NCBI GenBank assembly: GCA_013288345.1
Contig: JABDCA010000002.1
Span: 187-49,685 of the forward strand
From: Bacteroidota bacterium
GTDB lineage: Bacteria; Bacteroidota; Bacteroidia; JABEUT01
Direction of reading: 5' to 3'
DNA: 49,499 nucleotides
The notes beneath the pieces are model-generated. The model ran no database searches. It was not told the DNA's origin and worked only from the letters and a program-made list of their open reading frames with translations. Each line of letters begins with the position of its first letter. Positions within the stretch are counted from its first letter, which is position 1. Both the position numbers and the translations under genes were made by a program. This document shows positions 37,160 to 44,812 of the stretch, piece by piece.

Positions 37160-37245
37160 TTTGGGCGTTCCCCTCGTCCCTCGGGTCGGGCTATCCACTG
37201 CAAGTCCTCGCTACGCTGTGGGCTTTTCGTTACTATCCCTAACGC
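37160..37245 (-). repeat. 86-bp dispersed repeat, copy 2, inverted
   Basis: The reverse complement aligns without gaps to 34586-34671 (79 of 86 identical by eye). The pair brackets mpl and the MBL-fold gene. Confidence 0.8.
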
Positions 37246-37320
37246 GAACTGCAATTACCTCAGGTACCTTTACTTCTCAGAGTTCTCGATTCGTAATTTT
37301 TAATTCCTAATTTGTAATTG

Positions 37321-37419
37321 AATAGGGGGTACCCACTTTTACCACCCTGTTACACCTCAACACGTTGGTTTTCAGTAATATAAATTAAAATATTTTTGTT
37401 ATTCTGTCCACCCCTTATT
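37321..37419. repeat. Small inverted-repeat-ended (MITE-like) element, copy A
   Basis: AATAGGGGGTA at the left faces CCACCCCTTATT at the right. The interior CCCTGTTACAC...CACGTTGGTTTTCA aligns without gaps to the element at 42781-42879; overall identity is about two thirds by eye and highest in the central 35 bases. Confidence 0.55.
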
Positions 37420-37570
37420 GGCGGAAAGTGGCGGTTTCTGGCGGTACTGTATGTTTTTTCTTCCCTTTGAGTAAAATATTTTTCGCAAATATTTTATCAC
37501 AGAATATACAGAGAATAAAATAGCACAGAGTTACACGAAGATTTAGAAACATAAAATTAAAAAGCTTTTT

Positions 37571-37611
37571 CCTTGAACCCTCCCCTCAAGGGTGAGGGTT
37601 TGGGTGGGGCG
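37571..37611. repeat. Dispersed CCTTGAACC repeat, copy 3
   Basis: CCTTGAACCCTCCCCTCAAG then GGTGAGGGTTTGGGTGGGGCG, nearly identical to the copy at 42739-42779 on the other side of the biosynthetic cluster. Confidence 0.65.
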
Positions 37612-37617
37612 GTTAGG

Positions 37618-37677
37618 GCAAAACTACACTATAAATTTATTACATGTAATAAAATAGCAATTAAGTTTTAAACAACC
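37618..37677. repeat. 60-bp AT-rich repeat with palindrome, copy A
   Basis: Begins GCAAAACTAC and ends TTAAACAACC. It contains the perfect 18-base palindrome TTTATTACATGTAATAAA (37636-37653). A related 60-bp sequence at 43148-43207 matches at about 44 of 60 positions by eye. Confidence 0.45.
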
Positions 37678-37826
37678 GTGAATTGTGTAATGTTTTCAAA
37701 TAGAAGCATAACAAAGTACACGCCTTATATTTTCACCTTTGTTGGTCGATTTAAAATGAGTTTTAACCGAATGGCGCTACAAGCCAATCAAATTTTAAAC
37801 TATATTTAAGCCAATTACCCGGCAAC

Positions 37827-38678
37827 GTGAAAGACACAATCAAACTTCTGCGATTTCCCTTTTCAATATTCTTATTGCCTGTATCTCTCTTTTCATTTTT
37901 CTACATTCATCCTGCTTTCGGTTACCAATTATTACTGGTTATAGGCATTTGGCACCTGTTAGTGTTTCCATCAAGTAACGGGTATAATAGCTATAACGAC
38001 AGAGACGAAGGCCCCATCGGTGGACTGGCCTCGCCACCCAAACCCACCAAATTGCTTTTACATGTATCGAACATTATGGATGGCTCAGCTATAATTTTAT
38101 CTTTTTTAGTCAATGTATATTTTGCAGTATTTGTCGCCGGTTACATTATTGCATCACGCCTATACAGCAACAGGAGCATACGCCTCAAAAAAATGCCGGT
38201 TATAGGCTTTTTAGTCGTTTTTGTTTTTCAGGGTGCATGGATATTCTGCGCTAATATTTTTGCTTTGTCTTCTTTTCACTTATTCGAAAACCCTTCCGTA
38301 CTATTCTCAGCAATTGCTTCATCCTTTTTTATTGCCACCATTTACCCATTAACCCAAATATACCAGCACGAGTCAGATAGTAAGGATGGAGTAAAAACCC
38401 TGAGTATGCTGTTGGGCATAAATGGTACATTCCTGTTTTCAGCGCTCATGTTCACTATTGCCAACCTATTTGTTTATATATCCTTTCTTAAAAGCGAAAC
38501 CATCAACAACTTCTTGCTCTTTAATATTGTCATGCTGCCATCTACCGTCTATTTTTTATTCTGGGCATTACGCTCTTTCAGGAATGTGGCGCAGGTCAAC
38601 TTTAAAAACACAATGGTTATGCTTGTTATGTCTTCATTGCTCAATAATATCTTCTTTGTAATTTTACTTTTAAAATAA
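37827..38678 (+). CDS. UbiA-family membrane prenyltransferase
   Basis: A 283-residue protein with a GTG start and about eight hydrophobic segments. The first Asp-rich motif is NSYNDRDEG (54-62, the NxxxDxxxD-type Mg-diphosphate site). The second is HESDSKDGVKTL (about 182-193), matching the conserved DxxxDxxxGxKTL. UbiA enzymes transfer a prenyl chain from a diphosphate to an aromatic or quinonoid acceptor inside the membrane. As first gene of a cluster with a type III PKS, methyltransferase, FAD enzyme and IDI, it probably prenylates a polyketide aromatic ring. It is 6 bases ahead of the PKS gene. The acceptor is inferred. Confidence 0.8.
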   Translation: MKDTIKLLRFPFSIFLLPVSLFSFFYIHPAFGYQLLLVIGIWHLLVFPSSNGYNSYNDRDEGPIGGLASPPKPTKLLLHVSNIMDGSAIILSFLVNVYFAVFVAGYIIASRLYSNRSIRLKKMPVIGFLVVFVFQGAWIFCANIFALSSFHLFENPSVLFSAIASSFFIATIYPLTQIYQHESDSKDGVKTLSMLLGINGTFLFSALMFTIANLFVYISFLKSETINNFLLFNIVMLPSTVYFLFWALRSFRNVAQVNFKNTMVMLVMSSLLNNIFFVILLLK

Positions 38679-38684
38679 TCCCCC

Positions 38685-39833
38685 ATGTCATACATACTCA
38701 ACATATCAACTGCGGTACCCGAACATAAGATTGAAAGCAATGACCTGATGCGATTTTATACCCAGGCCTTTGCAAACGGTGAAGGGAACGACTTTATTAA
38801 AAAGCTGAATTTTTTAAATAAAAAAACCAAGATCACAACCCGCTACAGTTGCATACCCGATTACAAAGGAGACACATACGAACTATATACCAATGGTGAT
38901 TTTAAACAACCGGTAGAAAAGAGAATGGAACTGTACCGGAAGAAAGTTATGCCATTGGCAACAGATGCTATTGATAAATTATTTGCCCAATCGGATGTTA
39001 AGCCTGATGATATAACGCACCTTATTACGGTAAGCTGCACAGGTTTAATGGCACCCGGCCTTGAGTTTATGGTGGCGGAACAATACGGATTGCAGCACAC
39101 CGAGAAATCTGCTGTTAACTTCTTGGGTTGCTATGCAGCTTTAAAAGCAGTGAAGCAGGCGCATTACATTGCTCAATCGAACCCGCAGGCATGTGTTTTA
39201 ATTGTTTGTGCCGAGCTTTGTTCATTGCATTTTTATCCTTCGGCTGCAGAGGAAGATATTATTGCCAATTTGCTATTTGCCGATGGCGCATCAGCGGTGG
39301 TTGTTTGCGGAAATAAAAATAAACTGGCCGAAAACAAAGTGGTTTTGCAAATTGACGATATAGGTACAGGATACATTCCTAATACTGCTGACCTTATGAC
39401 CTGGAACCTTAGCTCCACTGCCTTCCGCATGCATTTAAGTCCGAAGGTGGTAGATGCTATAAAAGAGAACATACAGGAGGCAGTAGGAGGTTTTTTAGGT
39501 GACAGTATAATCGACACTGACTACTGGGCCATACACCCCGGCGGAGTAAAAATTGTAGAGGCGGTTCAGGAAAGCCTGCATTTAACAGCTAATAATGTAG
39601 CTGACTCAATGAGCATCATGCAACAATATGGCAACATGTCGTCGCCTACTATTCTTTTTATACTCGACAGTATATTCAATAAAATAAAAGCGAATGAGCA
39701 GGAAAGTAAGACTATATTTTCATGCGCCTTTGGCCCCGGCCTGAATATTGAAATGTTACGCCTTTCATCGGTTGATACCAATCCGCAACACAAGCCTAAT
39801 CACTCTAGCCGGAATTATGCCGTTGAAGTATAG
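38685..39833 (+). CDS. Type III polyketide synthase (chalcone/stilbene synthase-like)
   Basis: A 382-residue homodimeric-type ketosynthase using malonyl-CoA extension. The catalytic triad is complete: Cys149 in NFLGCYAALKAVKQA, His284 in YWAIHPGG and Asn317 in YGNMSSPTI. CAELCSLHF and FADGASAVVV are typical of bacterial type III PKSs. Known bacterial relatives make alkylpyrones, alkylresorcinols or naphthol cores, and active-site size cannot be judged by eye. It lies between the UbiA gene and a methyltransferase that overlaps its 3' end by 17 bases. fabD in this window makes malonyl-ACP, not the PKS substrate. Confidence 0.92.
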   Translation: MSYILNISTAVPEHKIESNDLMRFYTQAFANGEGNDFIKKLNFLNKKTKITTRYSCIPDYKGDTYELYTNGDFKQPVEKRMELYRKKVMPLATDAIDKLFAQSDVKPDDITHLITVSCTGLMAPGLEFMVAEQYGLQHTEKSAVNFLGCYAALKAVKQAHYIAQSNPQACVLIVCAELCSLHFYPSAAEEDIIANLLFADGASAVVVCGNKNKLAENKVVLQIDDIGTGYIPNTADLMTWNLSSTAFRMHLSPKVVDAIKENIQEAVGGFLGDSIIDTDYWAIHPGGVKIVEAVQESLHLTANNVADSMSIMQQYGNMSSPTILFILDSIFNKIKANEQESKTIFSCAFGPGLNIEMLRLSSVDTNPQHKPNHSSRNYAVEV

Positions 39834-40515
39834 ATCGAACGATAAAGAATACCTCGATGGTGATTCTATTGCAACAGCCGACCTGTTCCGGAACCTGGTA
39901 GAATTAGACATTATTAATAAACGCCTTGGCGGATATAAGGCTTCCTTAAAAGGATTGACTACAATTTTAGGTATGGGTAAAGCTATTCGCAATGTGTTAG
40001 ATATTGGCTTTGGCGGCGGAGATTCTATTAAGCAGCTTTCCAGGTTTTCTGAAAAGAGGAACGCAAACTTATCCTTTTACGGGTTGGACTTAAAACAAGA
40101 TTGCGTTGATTATGCAGAGCAGAACCTTGTTGCCCTAACCAACAAACAGCTTATTTGCGACGACTACCGAAACATATCATCAGAGCTACTTAAGAAGATA
40201 GATGTTATTCATTGCAGTTTGTTTTTGCACCACCTTACCGATGCTGAGATAGTGAGTTTATTTAAATTTGGCAAGGCCCACAATTGTATTATACTGGCTA
40301 ACGACCTGCATCGCAACTGGCTTGCTTATTATAGTATCAAGGTGCTCACCGCTCTTTTCTCGAAATCGTATTTGGTAAAGAACGATGCGCCGCTATCTGT
40401 AAAACGTGGGTTCCGGAAAAGCGAATTAATAGCGGTAGTGCAACAGGCCGGCTTTACAAAATATTCAGTAACATGGAGCTGGGCCTTTAGGTATATAGTA
40501 ATTGCAACTGAATGA
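39817..40515 (+). CDS. SAM-dependent methyltransferase of the type III PKS cluster
   Basis: 232 residues from the ATG at 39817 (MPLKYRSNDKEYLDG); an in-frame ATG at 39748 would overlap the PKS gene more deeply and adds non-typical residues. SAM motif I is VLDIGFGGGDS, with later YGLDLK and IDVIHCSLFLHHLTD. It is most like class I O- or C-methyltransferases of quinone and polyketide pathways. It overlaps the PKS by 17 bases and the FAD gene by 4, so translation is coupled. It probably methylates the PKS product; the site is unknown. Confidence 0.85.
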   Translation: MPLKYRSNDKEYLDGDSIATADLFRNLVELDIINKRLGGYKASLKGLTTILGMGKAIRNVLDIGFGGGDSIKQLSRFSEKRNANLSFYGLDLKQDCVDYAEQNLVALTNKQLICDDYRNISSELLKKIDVIHCSLFLHHLTDAEIVSLFKFGKAHNCIILANDLHRNWLAYYSIKVLTALFSKSYLVKNDAPLSVKRGFRKSELIAVVQQAGFTKYSVTWSWAFRYIVIATE

Positions 40516-41624
40516 AGTACGATATAGCTATAATTGGCGGCGGACTTGCTGGGCTATCCTTGTCTATTGACCTAAAGAAGCGCGGGTATACTGTTGCTGT
40601 GGTCGAAAAGGGTAACTACCCAAGGCATAAGGTCTGTGGCGAGTATATTTCTATGGAGTCATATAATTACTTGCAACGTATTTGTCCTGCTTTAACTGCA
40701 CATAAACTGCCGGTCATCCGTAATTTCAAACTGACTTCAGGTAATAATAAAGAGTTTACCACATCGCTCGACTTGGGTGGCTTTGGCATTAGCCGTTATT
40801 TGTTAGAGGATATGCTTTTCAACGAAGCAGAAAAACTGGGAGTAGTATTTATGCTGAACACCAAAGCCCAGGATATTAGTAGCGATGGAAAGGAGCATGT
40901 GGTTAAAACTAATAAGGGTGATATATCAGCATCGTTACTGTGTAATGCCACCGGCAGAAAATCGAACTTAAAAACTCCAAACAAAACTGAGACGAGTAAT
41001 GGCGTTAACTATGTAGGTATTAAGTATCACGTAAAGCTTAAGCGGAATGCTGATTTGATTGAGATACATAATTTTCCGGGTGGGTACTGCGGTATATCGA
41101 ACATTGAGGAGGATAAGGCCTGCCTCTGTTATATAGTTAATTCGAAGAACCTGAACAGGGTAAATAATTCTATACCTGAATTAGAAAAGACCTGGTTGTT
41201 TAAAAACAAAAATCTGCAGAAAATATTCACCACCGCTGAATTTGTTTTTACTGAACCCGTTACAGTAAGTGGCATTAACTTCCTTATTAAAGAACCCGTT
41301 ACCGACGATGCTTTCTTTTTGGGTGATGCGGCCGGAAGCATGGCGCCTATTGTGGGTAATGGCATGAGCATGGGACTTAGGTCGGCATGGGTATTGGCGA
41401 ATAATATCGATCAATATCTTGCAGGTAAAATAACGAAGCCTGAATTGGCTGCCAATTACAAAAGCTTTTGGGAGAAGGAATTCTCAAGCCGTATAAAGCT
41501 GAGCCGCTACTTGCAAAAGCTATCTGAGTATTCGTTCTTGACTAAACTAACCATAGGTTTGTTTAATGTATTCCCTGCTTTGGCAAATGGTGTGATAAAG
41601 CAAACGCATGGCAAACCATTTTAA
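40512..41624 (+). CDS. FAD-dependent oxidoreductase, geranylgeranyl-reductase/monooxygenase class
   Basis: A 370-residue flavoprotein. The Rossmann motif IIGGGLAGLSLSIDLKKRG is at 7-25 with the acid end VVEKG. PRHKVCGEYIS (38-48) is the PxxKxCG motif seen in geranylgeranyl reductases. FFLGDAAGSMAPIVGNGMSMGLRSA is the second FAD site. It may hydroxylate the aromatic ring, as the flavoprotein SrsC does in the Streptomyces srsABC alkylresorcinol operon, or reduce prenyl double bonds. The PxxKxCG motif and the UbiA and IDI neighbours keep both open. It overlaps the methyltransferase by 4 bases. Confidence 0.8.
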   Translation: MKYDIAIIGGGLAGLSLSIDLKKRGYTVAVVEKGNYPRHKVCGEYISMESYNYLQRICPALTAHKLPVIRNFKLTSGNNKEFTTSLDLGGFGISRYLLEDMLFNEAEKLGVVFMLNTKAQDISSDGKEHVVKTNKGDISASLLCNATGRKSNLKTPNKTETSNGVNYVGIKYHVKLKRNADLIEIHNFPGGYCGISNIEEDKACLCYIVNSKNLNRVNNSIPELEKTWLFKNKNLQKIFTTAEFVFTEPVTVSGINFLIKEPVTDDAFFLGDAAGSMAPIVGNGMSMGLRSAWVLANNIDQYLAGKITKPELAANYKSFWEKEFSSRIKLSRYLQKLSEYSFLTKLTIGLFNVFPALANGVIKQTHGKPF

Positions 41625-41642
41625 GTAATATCTTTAAGGGCA

Positions 41643-42140
41643 ATGAATGAGCACGTTATTTTAGTGAACCCCAAAGATGAGCCCATTGGCAGCATGGATA
41701 AGCTTGAAGTGCACCAAAAAGGACTTTTGCATAGGGCGTTTTCTGTTTTTGTGTTTAACGATGCCGGGCAATTGCTTTTGCAACGCAGGGCCAGCGATAA
41801 GTACCACTCTGCTAACCTTTGGACCAACACCTGTTGCAGCCACCCATACCCCGAAGAATATACCCTTGATGCTGCCAAACGCCGTCTGAAAGAAGAAATG
41901 GGCATTGATATTGACTTAGAGAAGAAATTTGAATTTATATACCGTGCCGAGCTTGATAACGGACTCATAGAACATGAGTTTGATTATGTATATACGGGTT
42001 TGTATAACGGACAACCGCACCTCAACCCTGCTGAAGCCTCGGAGTACAAATGGATTGAAATAGGGGACTTGAAAACTGAAATAAAGGTACACCCCGAGCT
42101 ATTCACCGAGTGGCTTAAGATTGCTATTGATTCCTTCTGA
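41643..42140 (+). CDS. idi: Isopentenyl-diphosphate delta-isomerase, type 1
   Basis: A 165-residue Nudix-fold enzyme interconverting IPP and DMAPP in the cytosol. The catalytic cysteine is in TNTCCSHP (Cys65 by alignment with E. coli Cys67). Glu110/Glu112 in GLIEHEFDY and His24, His30 and His67 are the likely metal and acid ligands. The Nudix-like helix is AAKRRLKEEMGI. With a MEP pathway (ispE in this window) IDI is optional, so its place 18 bases after the FAD gene suggests it boosts prenyl donor supply for the UbiA enzyme. It ends the cluster. Confidence 0.92.
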   Translation: MNEHVILVNPKDEPIGSMDKLEVHQKGLLHRAFSVFVFNDAGQLLLQRRASDKYHSANLWTNTCCSHPYPEEYTLDAAKRRLKEEMGIDIDLEKKFEFIYRAELDNGLIEHEFDYVYTGLYNGQPHLNPAEASEYKWIEIGDLKTEIKVHPELFTEWLKIAIDSF

Positions 42141-42569
42141 GGTTATTTTACCGCAGAGACGCTAAGACGCAAATTCCCGTCATTGCGGGGTACGAAGCCC
42201 GTCCGAACGGCATTTGAGCCGGGCGGGCAATCTCAGTATTTTTTTTGTCACGAATTTCACGAATTTTTGTCATGCTGAGGAACGAAGCCTGTCTGACTGA
42301 CTAGGCAGGCATCTCTTCCGTTTCCCGTCACTGCGAATCCCCTTCCTTTAAAATAAAATATGTGGGGATGTGGCAGTCTCAGTATTCGTTTTTTTACCAC
42401 TAAGACACTAAGAGCACAAAGCCTCACAAAGAAATACAGTCACACTGAGTTTATCGAAGTGTTTCCATGAATTTTTACCGCAGAGAACGCAGAGAGAAAG
42501 CACGCAGAGTTCCGCAGAGAATTAAATGTATCCACCCCTCTAGGGGAGGGTTTGGGGCGGGGCAGATTA

Positions 42570-42720
42570 AACCCCAGCGGGGTGACCTCTTTGTAGATAT
42601 TACAAACAATACAAACAGAACCCGTCGAGCACTATGCTTGCAATTGCACTTATGAACTTGCGACGGGCTAAATAATGGGGTGGGTATGCTTTGCTACAAA
42701 GAGGTCACCCCACCGGGGTT
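42570..42720. repeat. 151-bp inverted-repeat element
   Basis: The left arm (42570-42596, AACCCCAGCGGGGTGACCTC and on) and the right arm (42694-42720) are 27-base inverted repeats with two mismatches. Inside, CCCGTCG (42621-42627) faces CGACGGG (42661-42667). No coding sequence lies within. The nested arms suggest a MITE or a long RNA hairpin. Confidence 0.7.
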
Positions 42721-42738
42721 CAGAATAGATTCTTTATT

Positions 42739-42779
42739 CCTTGAATCCTCCCCTCAAGGGTGAGGGTTTGGGCGGGGCA
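42739..42779. repeat. Dispersed CCTTGAATCC repeat, copy 4
   Basis: CCTTGAATCCTCCCCTCAAG then GGTGAGGGTTTGGGCGGGGCA; very close to 37571-37611. Confidence 0.65.
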
Positions 42780-42780
42780 G

Positions 42781-42879
42781 GTAAGGGGGTAGCAACTGCT
42801 ACCTCCCTGTTACACACTAACGTGTTGGTTTTCAATTTTATATACAAAAAACATTTTTACACTTTGCTACCCCCTTCGC
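42781..42879. repeat. Small inverted-repeat-ended (MITE-like) element, copy B
   Basis: Perfect 13-base terminal inverted repeats AAGGGGGTAGCAA (42783-42795) and TTGCTACCCCCTT (42864-42876). The interior shares CTCCCTGTTACAC...GTTGGTTTTCA with copy A at 37321 in the same orientation. Confidence 0.7.
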
Positions 42880-43147
42880 TTTATCGCACTGTGCCTGTCG
42901 AAGTATCTATTCGACTTTAGTGCATGTGGGCCGGTGGTGATATTCGCATCTCGTTTAATTTCTATTGGAGCTCATGATTATTAAGCTATTATAACTTTAA
43001 TTGAGGCTTAATAATTGTCGTTTTGTGTCGCTCCATGTCGTACCAGAGTATTTTTTTTGCCCTTGCTCCTTTATTATGTCAATGAACCTTACAAGGCAAC
43101 AGCGAAGCTCTCGCGAACTCATTAATGAACAATAAGCTGATCAGTGA

Positions 43148-43207
43148 GCAAAATTAGCTTAAATATTTATTATAGTAAATAAAATGGTTAATTAGTTTTG
43201 AACAACC
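43148..43207. repeat. 60-bp AT-rich repeat, copy B
   Basis: GCAAAATTAG through TTGAACAACC; matches 37618-37677 at both ends and over AATAAAAT in the middle (about 44 of 60 by eye). A sequence near 28767-28826 shares only the end blocks. Confidence 0.4.
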
Positions 43208-43249
43208 CCTTTGGGGTTATTGATAATAACAATGTAAAACAACGAAGTA

Positions 43250-44677
43250 TTATTGGCTTAAAGTAAATGAGCCCATAATTGATTCTATTGTTTTTCTATA
43301 TCTATCAAATGATTCTGTGTACGTTAAAGATTTTAAAATGTATGATTTCTTTCCTGTAACCAGAAACCATAATTCTACATTATATTTATTGCCATTTTTC
43401 TCTAGTGAAAAGAGCATATAATAAAAGCTATTAGTCCCAAATCGTACTCTCCTTTTTTCAATTAGCTGAGCTTTGGTATTATAAGCGTTTATTTCCGCTT
43501 TCATACTATTTGCATATGAGTCAATATTAGTATCCTGAACACTATCGTTAATTTTAAGGCCAATGGCAACTCTGGAAGAACTTATCGAATCTCTTGGGGA
43601 AATGAGTATGAAAGCTGACCCACTATCAACATTTGTGCTTAACTCCCAATTAGCAGGATATCTTATAGTGAAATTATATTTTGATAATGTTTTCCAACTT
43701 GCAGTATCTACACTTGCTATTTCTTCGGTTGGCTTATTAGCGAAAATATCCTCTTGATATGTAGATACCAGATGTTTTAATCCTTTCGTATCTGGTACTT
43801 CGTTACTATGTAAAGCTTTTTGCACATAAACTGTCCAAAGGTGTTGGTTTATGGCGTTTAAACCATGATTGGTAAAGTTGTCATAAATTTTTTGCATTGA
43901 ATCTTTTTCTTTGATCCAATATTGTATAGTTGTTTCAATCTCTTTTTCAGATTTTCCCCAATCTGTTGAAATGCTATCATTTATTTTTCTTGTATAGAAT
44001 TCTGTTAGATCAAAATGCCCTTGTTCATGTTCAAGAAGCAAATCAATATCACTTGATTTTATTTTTTCTTTTATTTTTACCCAGGAGTTTTGCGGGTCCA
44101 TTTCTGCAAATACAATAGCAGGAGGATAATTGTAAGCCCTATTGATTTTATAAGAGATTCTTTCATACGTTTCTGCATCATGATCAGATGTGTCATTTGG
44201 CGCTTTCTTGAAATCATTCCAGGTAAGGCTTTGCCATTTTAATACCCGGGGATTAAGATAATGACCAATTGTTATATCAGGTATTGAAATAAGACCAATG
44301 TTTAATACTAAAAGTACAAGTAAGGTTACTTTATGCTTTTTTGAATTATTATCACTGTTTTTCTTCCACGTTAACATAGTCACCCATATTGAAAAGATAA
44401 GGAACAAGATGGAGAGAGGTAGACTATAGTAATAATAGAAGAATTTAGTAACAAGCAGAGCAAAAAGTAATCCAATGATTAATGAATTTAAAGAGGAGCG
44501 TTTCTGCTTTTTAAATAGGTAGACTAAACTCTTTATTAGGTGGACACAAGCATAGATAAATGGAATGAAAACTAAAGCTGCTATGCTTCCTGGCTTATCC
44601 ATTGCCATAAAACCAAAATGGAGCCCTAGTGTTACAAATAAAAAAATACCGATGTGAAGAAATTGTTTGAGCTTCAT
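43250..44677 (-). CDS. Membrane protein with DUF922-type predicted metalloprotease and PsbP-like C-terminal domain
   Basis: 475 residues from the ATG at 44677; a TTG at 44725 could add 16. Four hydrophobic helices occupy about residues 5-135. A DUF922-like domain then follows (LTWNDFKKAPNDTSDHDAETYERISY), with the zinc-protease-like HEQGHFDLTE motif (His217, His221, Glu226). A linker leads to a C-terminal domain from about 335 (YNFTIRYPANWEL...YILKSLTYTESFDRYRKTIESI) resembling PsbP/DUF1795 proteins. The active domain would face the periplasm or cytoplasm depending on topology. It is alone, downstream of mgtA across a terminator. The substrate is unknown. Confidence 0.7.
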   Translation of the reverse strand: MKLKQFLHIGIFLFVTLGLHFGFMAMDKPGSIAALVFIPFIYACVHLIKSLVYLFKKQKRSSLNSLIIGLLFALLVTKFFYYYYSLPLSILFLIFSIWVTMLTWKKNSDNNSKKHKVTLLVLLVLNIGLISIPDITIGHYLNPRVLKWQSLTWNDFKKAPNDTSDHDAETYERISYKINRAYNYPPAIVFAEMDPQNSWVKIKEKIKSSDIDLLLEHEQGHFDLTEFYTRKINDSISTDWGKSEKEIETTIQYWIKEKDSMQKIYDNFTNHGLNAINQHLWTVYVQKALHSNEVPDTKGLKHLVSTYQEDIFANKPTEEIASVDTASWKTLSKYNFTIRYPANWELSTNVDSGSAFILISPRDSISSSRVAIGLKINDSVQDTNIDSYANSMKAEINAYNTKAQLIEKRRVRFGTNSFYYMLFSLEKNGNKYNVELWFLVTGKKSYILKSLTYTESFDRYRKTIESIMGSFTLSQ

Positions 44678-44728
44678 TGCGAGGGTTTGTAAAATCAAAT
44701 ATACCCAATAATTCTTTTGGCTCAATTA

Positions 44729-44756
44729 AAAACCCCAGCCTTCCGACCAGGGTTTT
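44729..44756 (-). terminator. Terminator after mgtA
   Basis: Read on the minus strand, AAAACCC and GGGTTTT form a stem around a 14-base segment, with a T-run (TTTTT) at its end. It lies 56 bases after the mgtA stop and upstream of the DUF922-type gene, separating the two. Confidence 0.6.
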
Positions 44757-44812
44757 CATTACGCGCTTAATGTCTTTTGATTCTTAATTCGTAATTTTTA
44801 ATTCTTAATTGA

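Larger units (their letters stand above)
37104..37826. other. Repeat-filled intergenic stretch upstream of the UbiA/type III PKS cluster
   Basis: No gene is supported. In order it holds the inverted copy of the 86-bp repeat (37160-37245), AATT-rich repeats (37287-37320), a 99-bp inverted-repeat-ended element (37321-37419), CACAGAG-type repeats (37497-37540), the CCTTGAACC repeat (37571-37611), and a 60-bp AT-rich repeat with an 18-base palindrome (37618-37677). Close to the cluster only a weak box, TATATTTA at 37801-37808, is seen. Confidence 0.6.
42141..43249. other. Repeat-filled intergenic stretch downstream of idi
   Basis: No gene is supported; a frame at 42467-42655 is made of CGCAGAG-type repeats. 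The stretch holds several CGCAGAG/CTAAGA repeats (42145-42510), a 151-bp element with 27-base arms (42570-42720), the CCTTGAATCC repeat (42739-42779), the MITE-like element copy B (42781-42879), a 10-bp inverted repeat ATTATTAAGC (42977-43015), and the 60-bp AT-rich repeat copy B (43148-43207). AACCCC/GGGGTT near 43204-43218 could form a weak hairpin after the minus-strand gene. Confidence 0.6.

Noticed and set aside
42467..42655. Open frame of 62 codons after idi
   Set aside because: It is built from CGCAGAG and inverted-repeat elements; no family resemblance.
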